This document shows positions 6,987 to 15,582 of a stretch of DNA of 64,000 nucleotides, in pieces. Positions within the stretch are counted from its first letter, which is position 1. Each line of letters opens with the position of its first letter. The notes beneath the pieces were generated by a model, which was not told the DNA's origin, made no database searches, and saw only the letters and a program-made list of their open reading frames with translations. Origin of the DNA: Acidiphilium sp. PA (GTDB lineage: Bacteria > Pseudomonadota > Alphaproteobacteria > Acetobacterales > Acetobacteraceae); assembly GCF_026191915.1 (NCBI RefSeq), contig NZ_JAIMBY010000010.1:1-64000 (forward strand), given 5' to 3'. The translations under genes were made by a program, and so were the position numbers.

Positions 6987-8438
6987 TCAGCCCGGGGCGG
7001 GATACATCATCCGCGACATCACCGCATAAACCACGGCCCCGACGCCGACGCCGATGAACCAGGAGAACGAATACAGCGTCGCCAATCCGGGGATGAACAA
7101 GCCGCTCAGCGCGGCGAGGCCGCCGATCGCCATCGCGCTCAGCCCGGCCACGTTCCACCCGCCGCTCGCGGCATAGGCGCCGTCGTAGCGATAGAACGCC
7201 GCGACGTCGTATTTCCGCTGACGCACCAGGAAAAAATCGGCGAGCATGATGCCGGTCACCGGCCCGAGCAGGCCGCCGATCGCGCCCAGCACCTGGAAGA
7301 TGCTGTTCGCGTTTTTGAACCAGAGCCAGGGTGCGAAGGCCAGCCCGACCACCAGCACCACCATGCCGGCGCGGGCGAAGTTGAGCTGGCGCGGAAACAA
7401 ATTGATCAGGTCATAGCAGGCCGGCATGATATTGGCCGCGACGTTGACCGAAAGCGTCGCGATGATGATCGTCACGCCGCCCAGCACCAGGATGTAGGGG
7501 TTGTGGATCGCCATCAGCAGATCGACCGGATTCCAGATCGGCTTGCCGAAGGCGAGCACGGTGGCCGATGTCACGATCACGCTCATCAGGGTGAAGACCA
7601 CCGCGGTGATCGGCAGGCCGATCAATTGCCCCAGCGCCTGATCGCGTTCGGAGCGCACGAAGCGCGACAGATCGGGGATGTTCACCGCGAAGGTGGACCA
7701 CACGCCGATCAGCCCGGTCACGCCGTCGGCGAAGACCAGAAATCCCTTCATTCCGCTCAGGTGCGACGGCTCGGCGAACAGCGGGCCGAGCCCATGGCCG
7801 ATCTTCAGGCCCCAGATCGTCGCGATCGCGCCGACCAGGATCACCAGCGGGCCGGCGAAGAGTTCGAAATTGCGGATCCGGTGTACGCCATGCGTCACGA
7901 TCCAGCCGTGCAGCACCCAGAACAACCCGACCGAGACCCACAAATTGAGCGCCATGCCGAGAAACGGCGTGGTCAGCGCGGTCCATGGTGTCCATAACGT
8001 GCCGAGGATCGCATTGATCGCCTCGCTGCCGGCATAGGCCTGCACGGCGAACCAGAAAATCGCGATGAACCCGCGCAGCACCACGGGCAATTGCGCCCCG
8101 CGCGGGCCGAACGAGGCACGGATCAGGACGCAGAACGGCAGGCCGTAGCGCGTACCGGACACCGCGTTGAACCACATCGCGACAAACAGAAACATATAGG
8201 CGATCGCCGTTGCGCCGAGCGCCTGCCAGGCGTTCATGCCCAGTGCCATCAGCCCGGCAGCGGTTTCATAGGCGACCACGTTGTGGACCATGCCCATCCA
8301 GACGGTGGACATGTTCACCCAGGTCCAGTCGCGCCGGGCCTGCGGCACCGGCGCCAGATCGGCGTTATAGAGGCTGCCATCGGCCGGGCTGGCGGCATAA
8401 TCCTGGATATCCTGTGGAACAGCCTGAGATACGGACAT
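6987..8438 (-). CDS. NCS1-family nucleobase/hydantoin:cation symporter
   Basis: A 483-residue inner-membrane permease with about twelve membrane segments. The N-terminal NADLAPVPQARRDWTWVNM and the following WMGMVHNVVAYETAAGLMALGM are typical of NCS1 transporters for cytosine, allantoin, uracil or hydantoins. ATG 8438 is preceded by GGAAAGGGG, which fixes the start. It is divergent from a deaminase-like amidohydrolase gene 257 bases away, and an SDR gene follows that; together they suggest uptake and breakdown of a nitrogen heterocycle. The substrate cannot be named from sequence. Confidence 0.9.
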   Translation of the reverse strand: MSVSQAVPQDIQDYAASPADGSLYNADLAPVPQARRDWTWVNMSTVWMGMVHNVVAYETAAGLMALGMNAWQALGATAIAYMFLFVAMWFNAVSGTRYGLPFCVLIRASFGPRGAQLPVVLRGFIAIFWFAVQAYAGSEAINAILGTLWTPWTALTTPFLGMALNLWVSVGLFWVLHGWIVTHGVHRIRNFELFAGPLVILVGAIATIWGLKIGHGLGPLFAEPSHLSGMKGFLVFADGVTGLIGVWSTFAVNIPDLSRFVRSERDQALGQLIGLPITAVVFTLMSVIVTSATVLAFGKPIWNPVDLLMAIHNPYILVLGGVTIIIATLSVNVAANIMPACYDLINLFPRQLNFARAGMVVLVVGLAFAPWLWFKNANSIFQVLGAIGGLLGPVTGIMLADFFLVRQRKYDVAAFYRYDGAYAASGGWNVAGLSAMAIGGLAALSGLFIPGLATLYSFSWFIGVGVGAVVYAVMSRMMYPAPG

Positions 8439-8695
8439 GCGGGCCCCTTTCCGGTTTGGAGTTCCGTTAGCAACTCCCCGATAGCAAATCCCGTGCCACG
8501 TGTTGCGCCAGTTGCCGCGCACGCGTCGCGTGCGGCATAGGGGACGGCGCATGTGCTAGAGAATGCTTTCAGAAAGGATGTCAGCTTGGCCTGGCTCGAA
8601 CACCGGACTGCGCACCGATCGCATCGATCGGATCGGATTTCAGTCAATTTTCGCTTAATAGATGGGCATATGTCCTCTGAGTGTGCGGGGATTTC

Positions 8696-9970
8696 ATGGA
8701 TCTGCTGATCCGCGAGGCATCGATCCGTGGCAACCCGGTGCTGGTGGATTTTGCCATCACCGGCCGCCGCATCGTCGCGATCGAGCCCGGCATCACCGCC
8801 CCGGCCGCCCGTGTCATCGAGGCCGGGGGCCGCGTGGCTCTGCCCGGGCTGCTCGAGCCGCATATCCATCTCGACAAGGCTCTGCTCGACTGCCGGATGC
8901 CCGCGCAAACCGGCACGCTTGCCGAGGCGATCCGCATCACCGGTGAACTCAAGCGACACCAGCGGCGCGCGGATGTGCTGGACCGCTCGCGTGCCGTGCT
9001 CGACATGGCGGTGATGCACGGCGTCACCGCGCTGCGCGCCCATCCTGATGTCGACCCGATCCAGGGGTTGATCGGCGTCGAGACCGCGCTCGAGCTCAAG
9101 GCCGAATATGCCGATCTGCTCGACATCCAGATCGTTGCCTTCCCCCAGGAGGGGATCATCAAGGCTCCGGCCACGCTCGATCTGCTGAACGAGGCGATGC
9201 GGCTGGGGGCTGATGTGATCGGCGGCTGCCCCTATGTCGAACCCAGCGCGGCCGACGCGGCGGCGCATATCGACCGCGTGTTCGACCTTGCCGCACGCTG
9301 GGGTGCGCCGCTCGACCTGCATGCCGATTTCGCCGACGACACCACCGATCCACGCTTTGCGACCGCCGCATTGATCGCGCGCCGCACCATTGAAACCGGC
9401 TGGCACGACCGTGTTACCCTCGGCCATGTCACCAGCCTCGCAGCCTTGATGCCGGACGCTGCGGCGCCGATCATCGAGCGGTTGGCCGAAGCCGGTATCC
9501 ATATCGTGAGCCTGCCTGCGACCGATCTCTACCTCGGGGGCCGGGGTGATGCGGCCAGCCCGCGGCGCGGCCTCACGCCGATCCGCCGATTGCGCGATGC
9601 CGGGGTGAACGTCGCGTTTTCCTCGAACAACATCCGCAACGCCTTCACCCCGTTCGGCAAGGCCGACCCGATGCTGATCGGCAATCTGCTCGCCCATGCC
9701 GGCCAGTTCGGCACGGCGGCGGATCAGGCCTATGTGATCGACATGTGCACCACCAATGCCGCAGGCGCGATGGGTCTGGCGGCGGACTATGGGCTCCGGC
9801 GGGGTGCGAAGGCGGATCTGATCATTCTCGATACGATGGATGCCGGCGCGGCGCTCGCCGATCTGCCGCTGCGCGCCTTCGTCATCAAGGATGGGCGGAT
9901 CAGCGTCACCGCGACGCAATCCTGCGTCATTCATCGAAAATCTGGCGCGGCAGCATTGCCGACGGGTTAG
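8696..9970 (+). CDS. Amidohydrolase, cytosine deaminase/AtzC-like
   Basis: A 424-residue metal-dependent hydrolase of the amidohydrolase superfamily. The metal motif is EPHIHLDKA (His56, His58), with further candidate ligands in DLHADF and LGHVTSL. At the place where cytosine deaminases have an Asp (S/G-D-N) this protein reads FSSNNIRNAF, with Asn instead. Family members deaminate cytosine, isocytosine, pterins or s-triazine derivatives in the cytoplasm. The start at ATG 8696 has GGGG upstream; an ORF extension of five codons is less likely. Divergent transcription from the NCS1 permease supports a shared substrate. Confidence 0.85.
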   Translation: MDLLIREASIRGNPVLVDFAITGRRIVAIEPGITAPAARVIEAGGRVALPGLLEPHIHLDKALLDCRMPAQTGTLAEAIRITGELKRHQRRADVLDRSRAVLDMAVMHGVTALRAHPDVDPIQGLIGVETALELKAEYADLLDIQIVAFPQEGIIKAPATLDLLNEAMRLGADVIGGCPYVEPSAADAAAHIDRVFDLAARWGAPLDLHADFADDTTDPRFATAALIARRTIETGWHDRVTLGHVTSLAALMPDAAAPIIERLAEAGIHIVSLPATDLYLGGRGDAASPRRGLTPIRRLRDAGVNVAFSSNNIRNAFTPFGKADPMLIGNLLAHAGQFGTAADQAYVIDMCTTNAAGAMGLAADYGLRRGAKADLIILDTMDAGAALADLPLRAFVIKDGRISVTATQSCVIHRKSGAAALPTG

Positions 9971-10187
9971 GTGGCACACCGATCTGCGATGCGGGAGCCT
10001 CGGTTGGGTGCCGCGCGGATCGCGCCCGCGGGGGCGATGATGCCGCGATTGTGTTCGCGGGGTCGTTTTCGCTGGAAATCGGGCTGCGGCGTCAGGCAGA
10101 CGGCCAATACGGCGGGCTGGGGGCCGGATTGATCTTGCCGGCCGGTCTCGCCATCTGCCGCGGGTGACGAGAGAGGGAGTGCGTGAC

Positions 10188-11078
10188 ATGGACCGTTCTT
10201 ATGCCGATCGTCTGCGTCTCGACGGGCGCGTCGCGGTCGTAACCGGTGCGGCGCGGGGGATCGGCCGGGCGGCGGCGATCGCGCTGGCCGGTGCCGGCGC
10301 GGATATCGTGGGTATCGACATCGCGGGGCCGGTCAGCCCGGCGCTCGAGGTGCGGGTGGCCACGCCGGACGAGCTGGCGCAGACCGGTACGGCGGTCGGT
10401 GCCATGGGACGGGCGTTTCTGGGTTTGACCGCGGATCAGCGCGATCTCGCCGCGTTGCGCCGCTGTGCGGACGAGGCGTGCGCGCGGTTCGGCGGGATCG
10501 ATATCCTGTTCGCCAATGCGGGCATTCAGGCCTTCAAGCCGCTGCTGGAAATGGCGGATGTCGATTGGCATGATCAGATCGACGTCAATCTCACCGGCAC
10601 CGCCAATGCGATTCGCGCCTTTGCGCCGGGGATCGTTTCGCATACCGCGCAGCGCGGGGGCGGGCGGATCATTGTGTCCTCGTCGACACAGGGGCGGCAT
10701 GGGACGAAGTTCGGGGCGGCGTATTCAGCGTCCAAATGGGGGATCATCGGGTTGATGAAATCCGCCGCGCTCGAGCTTGGTGCTCATGGCATCACGGTGA
10801 ATGCCGTGATTCCCGGCCTGATCGACACGCCGCTGACACGGCATGAAAGCCGCTATGCGCAGGCATTGCAGGAGGCGGGCAAGGCGCCCAGCGGGGATGA
10901 GGCGGCGGATGAAGCGAGCGCGCGCGATGGGTTGATTGCGAAGACACCGCTGGGTGTGCCGTGGATCGAACCCGAGGATGTCGCGCCGGTGATTGCGTTT
11001 CTGGCATCGGACGCGGCGCGGATGATCAGCGGTGCGACGTTCGACGTGACGGGTGGGGACAGCGCCCATTATCAATAG
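10188..11078 (+). CDS. Short-chain dehydrogenase/reductase (SDR)
   Basis: A 296-residue classical-type SDR: the cofactor motif TGAARGIGR at about residues 19-27, NAG in the central sheet, and the catalytic Ser (SSSTQG) and Tyr-x-x-x-Lys (YSASK). The C-terminal part has PGLIDTPLTR and a carboxyl end typical of mycofactocin-type or NAD-dependent alcohol-oxidising SDRs. It carries an insert between the cofactor motif and NAG, slightly longer than the 250-residue standard. ATG 10188 follows GAGAGGGAG. It is 217 bases after the amidohydrolase on the same strand and may belong to the same pathway. The substrate is unknown. Confidence 0.88.
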   Translation: MDRSYADRLRLDGRVAVVTGAARGIGRAAAIALAGAGADIVGIDIAGPVSPALEVRVATPDELAQTGTAVGAMGRAFLGLTADQRDLAALRRCADEACARFGGIDILFANAGIQAFKPLLEMADVDWHDQIDVNLTGTANAIRAFAPGIVSHTAQRGGGRIIVSSSTQGRHGTKFGAAYSASKWGIIGLMKSAALELGAHGITVNAVIPGLIDTPLTRHESRYAQALQEAGKAPSGDEAADEASARDGLIAKTPLGVPWIEPEDVAPVIAFLASDAARMISGATFDVTGGDSAHYQ

Positions 11079-11450
11079 GCGCTGCGGGACGCGATATTTG
11101 CAGACGATCCGCAAGCCGGGCCGGCAGCGTTGACCCACAGCGGCTGGATGCGACTGCCTTCCCGGTGAGGGGTGGTGGGGCATGCGCGGTGGCGATCGGC
11201 GCGATTGCGGGCGTGAACGGGCAGGAGAGGACGTTCTGCGTGATCGCGGGCTAGGCGCGGGCTGTCAGCGTGGTCCAGGACCCTCATGGCGCCGCTGAGC
11301 GTCGGAGATCGGCCCGCTGTTTGCCGGCACCGCCTGGAAGTCTTGCCGGTGCGGCGGAAACGTGTGTGCCCGCGCCCGTCCATGCCGTGATCATGACGTG
11401 CGCAGTCTGCAGGGATGGACGGAGATGGCCGGTGAGGGCTCGATGGAGCG
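11079..11450. other. Intergenic region without a recognised gene
   Basis: 372 bases between the SDR gene and the tRNA gene. Short ORFs exist on both strands but none has a plausible start signal or recognisable family pattern. I see nothing else in it. Confidence 0.4.
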
Positions 11451-11526
11451 TGGTATCCCGTACCGGATTCGAACCGGTGTTGCCGCCGTGAAAGGGCAGT
11501 GTCCTAGGCCTCTAGACGAACGGGAC
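11451..11526 (-). tRNA. tRNA-Glu (UUC)
   Basis: On the minus strand the acceptor arm GTCCCGT pairs with ACGGGAT (one G-U pair), the D arm reads TCTAGAGGCCTAGGA, and the anticodon loop has CCTTTCACGG with anticodon TTC. The T arm is CCGGTTCGAATCCGG, the discriminator is A and CCA is encoded. The length is 76 bases including CCA. All arms fold without gaps. No integrase or attachment-site repeat is visible next to it. Confidence 0.96.
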
Positions 11527-11613
11527 GATACTGAGAGGGGTGATAATCGAGATTGACGCTGCCATCAAGCGGGCGGTGCAAAGTTTAGCGGGTGGATCGG
11601 GGTGGCGGGCGGT

Positions 11614-11784
11614 TCAGGGGGTCGTGCGCCGTTGGCGCTGAATGGCGGCATCGCGTTTGCCGGTGCGGCAGGCGTCCGAGCAGAAGCGCACATTGTCCCA
11701 GTCGCGTGCCCATTTGCGCCGCCAGGTGAACGGCCGGCCGCAGGCGGCGCAGGGCTTGCTCGGCAGGGCGGCCTTGCCCTTCAT
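11614..11784 (-). CDS. DUF2256 small zinc-binding-like protein
   Basis: A 56-residue protein: [20 protein letters not shown], then [20 protein letters not shown]. The two cysteine pairs (CAAC and CSDAC) and the [10 protein letters not shown] core match DUF2256, a family of unknown function often found near RNA- or stress-related genes. The ATG overlaps the TGA of the preceding DUF6476 gene by four bases (ATGA), implying translational coupling. The frame is too short to stand out and is buried in a longer spurious ORF. Confidence 0.85.
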   Translation of the reverse strand: MKGKAALPSKPCAACGRPFTWRRKWARDWDNVRFCSDACRTGKRDAAIQRQRRTTP

Positions 11785-12134
11785 GGCGCGGTCGCGCTGC
11801 CGAGCAGTGCGCCGGTGCGCGGATCGATGAAATCGACGCGGCCACCCTTGTCGTCGTGTACCCAGATGGCGATCACCCCGCCCGACGCGGCGAGGCCGGT
11901 GATGGTTGCGCCGGGTGCCGCGGGCAGCACGGTCCGGAACGGTGCCGCGCCCGGAACCGCCGCCGGCCGCGCCGCAGATGTGCCCGGGGTGGCGGTTGAC
12001 TCGACCATGCGTTTGACCACAACCCCGATGACCAGGGCGGTGCCCAGCACGATGAGCACGCCCATGCCGATCACCAGCGCCTTCAAACCCCTTACGTCCG
12101 GTGCCGATTTCCGTGAGTCCCGAGTCTGATCCAT
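11781..12134 (-). CDS. DUF6476-type small membrane protein
   Basis: A 117-residue protein with one N-terminal membrane anchor ([20 protein letters not shown], about residues 16-35), an Ala/Pro-rich linker, and a C-terminal periplasmic or cytoplasmic segment with [19 protein letters not shown]. It matches my recollection of the DUF6476 family located next to rluD in alphaproteobacteria. It is divergent from rluD with overlapping 5' ends (12101-12134), so both start sites share the same few bases. Function unknown. Confidence 0.75.
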   Translation of the reverse strand: MDQTRDSRKSAPDVRGLKALVIGMGVLIVLGTALVIGVVVKRMVESTATPGTSAARPAAVPGAAPFRTVLPAAPGATITGLAASGGVIAIWVHDDKGGRVDFIDPRTGALLGSATAP

Positions 12135-13129
12135 CCCATCCGTTCCTGCGTGATCCGGCCTCGCTGTACGGCAATCTGGCGGTTTGCGCCACGGCGGAGG
12201 ACCAGGGCGAGCGGCTCGACCGGTTTTTGGCCGGCCGGCTCGACGGCATGTCGCGCTCGCGCGTCAAAACGCTGATCGAGGAGGGGCTGGTCACCTGCGA
12301 TGATGCGCCGGCGGCGACGCCGGCGGCGCCGGTGCGGGCGGGTTCGGTCTATCGCATCGCCATTCCGGCGCCGCTGCCGGCGACGCCGCAGGGGCAGGCG
12401 ATCCCGTTTCCGATTCTGTATGAGGACGGCGATCTGATCGTGCTCGACAAGCCGGCCGGTCTGGTCGTGCACCCGGCGCCGGGCAATCTGGACGGCACGC
12501 TGGTCAATGCTTTGATCGCGCATTGCGGTGACAGTCTTGCGGGTATCGGCGGTGAGAAGCGCCCGGGGATCGTGCATCGGCTGGACAAGGACACGTCCGG
12601 CGTCATGGTGGTGGCGAAGACCGAGCTTGCGCATCATGCGCTGTCCGAGGCGTTTGCGGCACGGGACCTGGAACGGCACTACCTGGCGCTTTGCTGGGGC
12701 GCGCCCGCATCGGCCGCCGGCGCGATCGAGGCGCCGATCGGACGCGATCCGCGCGAGCGCAAGCGCATGGCGGTGGTGACGCGCGGCGGTAGGTTTGCTC
12801 TGACCCATTTCACGGCCGTGCAGCGTTTCGGCCTGGGCGCGACGCTGCTGGAATGCCGGCTGGCGACCGGGCGGACCCATCAGATCAGGGTTCATCTGGC
12901 CCATATCGGCCATCCGGTGGTCGGCGATCCCGTCTATCTGCGGCGGCGACCGGCCGCGGCGGCGCACATCGCGGAGCCTGCGCGGTCGGTTCTGCTCGAT
13001 TTTCCCCGCCAGGCGCTTCATGCGGCGAGCCTTGGCTTCGTGCATCCGCGCACGGGCGCCGCGTTGCGGTTCGAAACGCCGCCGCCGGCGGATTTCAGTG
13101 CGTTAGTTGACCTGTTGACCGGTTCATAA
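12101..13129 (+). CDS. rluD: RluD-family 23S rRNA pseudouridine synthase
   Basis: A 342-residue enzyme with an N-terminal S4 RNA-binding domain (about residues 33-92, including [12 protein letters not shown] and [14 protein letters not shown]) and the RluA-type catalytic domain. HRLDKDTSG holds the catalytic Asp162, and [20 protein letters not shown] is the second signature. It isomerises uridines in helix 69 of 23S rRNA during ribosome assembly if it is a true RluD. A GTG start at 12101 is given; GTG at 12113 in the same frame would reduce the overlap with the divergent DUF6476 gene. rpoH follows, a synteny common in alphaproteobacteria. Confidence 0.9.
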   Translation: MPISVSPESDPSHPFLRDPASLYGNLAVCATAEDQGERLDRFLAGRLDGMSRSRVKTLIEEGLVTCDDAPAATPAAPVRAGSVYRIAIPAPLPATPQGQAIPFPILYEDGDLIVLDKPAGLVVHPAPGNLDGTLVNALIAHCGDSLAGIGGEKRPGIVHRLDKDTSGVMVVAKTELAHHALSEAFAARDLERHYLALCWGAPASAAGAIEAPIGRDPRERKRMAVVTRGGRFALTHFTAVQRFGLGATLLECRLATGRTHQIRVHLAHIGHPVVGDPVYLRRRPAAAAHIAEPARSVLLDFPRQALHAASLGFVHPRTGAALRFETPPPADFSALVDLLTGS

Positions 13130-13173
13130 CCATTTTGCACTAATCTTATACCGGACCTTGCAGGTCTTATTTG

Positions 13174-13203
13174 TTGACAATTCCGCCTTCGCCGGGGTAA
13201 AAA
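13174..13203 (+). promoter_or_regulatory. Possible housekeeping promoter upstream of rpoH
   Basis: TTGACA at 13174-13179, an 18-base spacer, then TAAAAA. It lies about 260 bases upstream of the rpoH start, leaving a long 5' untranslated region. The -10 match is weak, so this is only a candidate. Confidence 0.35.
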
Positions 13204-13294
13204 CGCGGCAATGACCGAGTTATGGAAACCACTGTCAAGTGAATAATTCTCGAAATTGGCCAGATTGCGAGCCAATTACGGCGTTTTCAGGGGT

Positions 13295-13312
13295 TATCAC
13301 GGAACCGTGATA
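13295..13312. promoter_or_regulatory. Perfect palindrome upstream of rpoH, operator-like
   Basis: TATCACGGAACCGTGATA has 8-base perfect arms around AA and lies 150 bases before the rpoH start. A close relative occurs at 14742-14759 on the other side of rpoH. It could be a binding site for a dimeric regulator or a hairpin in the rpoH leader. No regulator can be named. Confidence 0.5.
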
Positions 13313-13461
13313 CATAATCGGGCGGATCGGGTGTATACCAATCTTCATAAGAGACGAGGCATCACGCGGGTTCGGCCGTTGCGCATCCGAACGGTGGCTG
13401 GTCTGGTAGTATGGACGACGCAAACAACGACGACGCGAAGTAGTCGAGAGGAATTCGAACA

Positions 13462-14373
13462 ATGGCCTCCGGAATGAGTACGATGGCCCCGAGCGAGGGC
13501 AATCTTTCCAGGTATCTGCAGGAAATCCGCAAATACCCCATGCTGGCTCCCGAAGAAGAGGACCGTCTGGCGCGCGCCTGGCGCGATCATGAGGACCACA
13601 AGGCGGCTCACAAGCTGGTCACGTCGCATCTGCGGCTGGTGGCGAAGATCGCGATGGGGTACCGCGGCTATGGTTTGCCGCTCGGTGAGCTGATTTCCGA
13701 GGGCAATGTCGGCATGATGCAGGCGGTCAAGCGGTTCGATCCGGAACGCGGTTTCCGGCTGGCAACGTATGCCATGTGGTGGATCCGCGCTGCGATCCAG
13801 GAATATATCCTGCATTCCTGGTCGCTGGTGAAAATGGGCACCACCGCCTCGCAGAAGAAGCTGTTCTTCAACCTGCGCCGCCTGAAGGGGCAGATGCAGG
13901 CGATCGAGGACGGCGACATGCAGCCTGAACAGGTGGCCAAGGTTGCGCGCGTGCTCGGCGTGCCCGAGCAGGACGTGGTCAGCATGAACCGCCGCCTTGC
14001 CGCGCCCGATCATAGCCTGAACGCGCCGATCCGCATGGATGGCGAGGGTGAATGGCAGGACTGGCTGGTCGATGATCAGGAGAGCCAGGAAGAGAGCATC
14101 GGCGATCGCGAGGAGATGACCGGCCGGCGCGCTTTGCTGACCAATGCCCTGAAGACGTTGAATGATCGGGAGCGCCACATTCTGATCCAGCGCCGGCTGA
14201 AGGACGAGCCGACGACGCTCGAGGATCTGTCGCAGCAATATAACATCTCGCGCGAGCGGGTTCGCCAGATCGAGGTGCGGGCGTTCGAGAAACTGCAGAA
14301 ATCGATGAAGACGCAGGTCTCCGAGCAGCGCGCCGAGCAACGCAACGCCGTCCAGGCGCGGTTGAGCGCCTGA
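13462..14373 (+). CDS. rpoH: RNA polymerase heat-shock sigma factor RpoH (sigma-32)
   Basis: A 303-residue group sigma factor. Region 2 contains LVTSHLRLVAKIAMGYRGYG and RFDPERGFRLATYAMWWIRA. The RpoH box QKKLFFNLRR follows, and region 4 ends with the HTH TLEDLSQQYNISRERVRQIE. It directs RNA polymerase to chaperone and protease promoters after heat or folding stress. ATG 13462 has AGAGGAA upstream; ATG 13474 is an in-frame alternative. It follows rluD after a 332-base leader with a palindrome and ends at a hairpin terminator. The long leader would suit thermosensor control, but I did not find a clear thermometer fold. Confidence 0.95.
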   Translation: MASGMSTMAPSEGNLSRYLQEIRKYPMLAPEEEDRLARAWRDHEDHKAAHKLVTSHLRLVAKIAMGYRGYGLPLGELISEGNVGMMQAVKRFDPERGFRLATYAMWWIRAAIQEYILHSWSLVKMGTTASQKKLFFNLRRLKGQMQAIEDGDMQPEQVAKVARVLGVPEQDVVSMNRRLAAPDHSLNAPIRMDGEGEWQDWLVDDQESQEESIGDREEMTGRRALLTNALKTLNDRERHILIQRRLKDEPTTLEDLSQQYNISRERVRQIEVRAFEKLQKSMKTQVSEQRAEQRNAVQARLSA

Positions 14374-14393
14374 GCGCCGGCTTGTATTCATGA

Positions 14394-14430
14394 AAAAAGG
14401 CCGACCCCGCGAGGGGCCGGCCTTTTTCTT
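14394..14430 (+). terminator. Intrinsic terminator after rpoH
   Basis: A 12-base stem (AAGGCCGACCCC with GGGGCCGGCCTT, one mismatch) around GCGA, flanked by an A-run on one side and TTTTTC on the other. The symmetric runs allow termination of both rpoH and the convergent small gene at 14444. Confidence 0.85.
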
Positions 14431-14443
14431 TTGCGGGTCCCGC

Positions 14444-14689
14444 TCAGTTGGCGCCGTTGGCGTGCTGCTGGGCGGCTTTCTCGCGCGCAAGTTTGGCGCG
14501 ATGCTTCGCCAGTTCATGTCCGGCAATGCAACCGCCGACCGCGCCGATCACGGCATGGTGGTGCGCGTAGTGACCGGCGACGCCGCCGACCACGGCACCC
14601 TTCAGGCAGCCCTTGGCCTGGGCCAGATTGAAACCGCTGAGCGCGACCAGGGCGACGGCGGCAGCGAGGCTAGATTTCATGGCAGTCAT
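14444..14689 (-). CDS. Small exported glycine-zipper-like protein
   Basis: An 81-residue protein with an N-terminal signal peptide (KSSLAAAVALVALSGFNLAQA), then CLKGAVVGGVAGHYAHHHAV and IGAVGGCIAGHELAKHR. The regularly spaced glycines resemble a short glycine zipper, which usually forms a membrane-associated hairpin, and two cysteines flank it. The C-terminus is a basic helix rich in Ala, Lys and His. ATG 14689 has GGAG eight bases upstream. Function unknown; it converges on rpoH. Confidence 0.7.
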   Translation of the reverse strand: MTAMKSSLAAAVALVALSGFNLAQAKGCLKGAVVGGVAGHYAHHHAVIGAVGGCIAGHELAKHRAKLAREKAAQQHANGAN

Positions 14690-14741
14690 CGGGACGCTCC
14701 ATCACGGGTTGGCCCATCGATATAGGGTGCGGGTGGCGCAA

Positions 14742-14759
14742 TGTCACGTATCCGTGATA
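14742..14759. promoter_or_regulatory. Inverted repeat resembling the rpoH-leader palindrome
   Basis: TGTCACG and CCGTGATA with a three-base gap form an imperfect inverted repeat about 55 bases upstream of the small exported protein gene (minus strand). Its half-sites match those of the perfect palindrome at 13295-13312. Confidence 0.4.
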
Positions 14760-14763
14760 TCGG

Positions 14764-15582
14764 TCAGGTGGCGTGCCACACCGCGCCGTGCTCGGCTGCA
14801 AACCCCTCCGCGCGCAGCTTGAGCAGATGCGCCAGCACATTGCGCTCGGCGGCGATCTTCAGCATCGGGTTCTGCTTTGCGTAGAGCCGTGCCGCCAGAT
14901 CGGCCACTGAAGCCGGGGCGCCGTGCAGGGCTTCGAGAATCGCGCTCTCGCGCTTGCGCCGATGCGCCAGCATCTCCTCGACCAGGCTCCGGGGTTCGGG
15001 CAGTGCCGGCCCGTGACCGGGCAGATAGAGCCGGTCCGCCCGGTCCAGCAGGCGCTGCAACGAGGCATAATACGCCTGCATGTCGCCATCCGGCGGATTG
15101 ACGATCGAGGATGACCACGACATCACGTGATCGGCGCTGAATAATATGTCCTGATAGGCGAATGCCAGATGATCGCTGGCGTGGCCCGGCGTGTGCACCG
15201 CGGTCAGCCCGGCCACGGCATCGCCATCCGCGAGCGGGTGATCGGGCGTGAAATGCAGGGCCGCCGCACGCTCGAACCCGTAGGTTCGTGCGCCGGTGGC
15301 CGATTGCAGCGCCGCCGTGGCCCCCAGGTGATCGTGATGGGTGTGCGACAGCAGGATGCGCTTGATCGGCAGCGTGCCGGCCGCCGCCAGAATATCGCGC
15401 ACATGGGCCGGGTCGTCGGGCCCGGGGTCGAGCACGGTCAACCCGTCCGCCGCGGCGATCAGGTAGGTGTTGGTGCCGTGATAGGTCATGATGCCGGGAT
15501 TGCGCGCCACGATGCGGCGAATGCCCGGCAGCACCTCCAGCGCGATGCCTCGTGGCGGTTCGGGTTCGGTCAGAAACGGCAT
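14764..15582 (-). CDS. MBL-fold metallo-hydrolase (LACTB2-like) with winged-helix tail
   Basis: A 272-residue cytoplasmic protein. The metal motif is SHTHHDHLGA, with further ligands in HTPGHASDH, FSADHVMSW and YLPGHGP. The last 60 residues resemble the LACTB2 winged-helix C-terminal domain. Relatives cleave RNA or thioesters, so function is open. The start codon ATG at 15582 overlaps the TAA of the upstream hydratase-like gene (TAATG), implying coupled translation, and ties this protein to acyl-CoA metabolism rather than to antibiotic resistance. Confidence 0.85.
   Translation of the reverse strand: MPFLTEPEPPRGIALEVLPGIRRIVARNPGIMTYHGTNTYLIAAADGLTVLDPGPDDPAHVRDILAAAGTLPIKRILLSHTHHDHLGATAALQSATGARTYGFERAAALHFTPDHPLADGDAVAGLTAVHTPGHASDHLAFAYQDILFSADHVMSWSSSIVNPPDGDMQAYYASLQRLLDRADRLYLPGHGPALPEPRSLVEEMLAHRRKRESAILEALHGAPASVADLAARLYAKQNPMLKIAAERNVLAHLLKLRAEGFAAEHGAVWHAT

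Noticed and set aside
8315-10189. 624-residue ORF on the minus strand opposite the amidohydrolase gene
   Set aside because: It is the shadow of real genes on the other strand in GC-rich DNA: arginine/glycine-rich, no domain pattern, and it runs across the divergent promoter region.
11451-11526. tRNA-Glu as a possible integration site
   Set aside because: No integrase gene and no direct repeat of the tRNA 3' end are visible within the neighbouring sequence.
14764-15582. Beta-lactamase
   Set aside because: The MBL motif is present, but there is no signal peptide, the C-terminal winged helix is of LACTB2 type, and the gene is coupled to an acyl-CoA hydratase-like gene.
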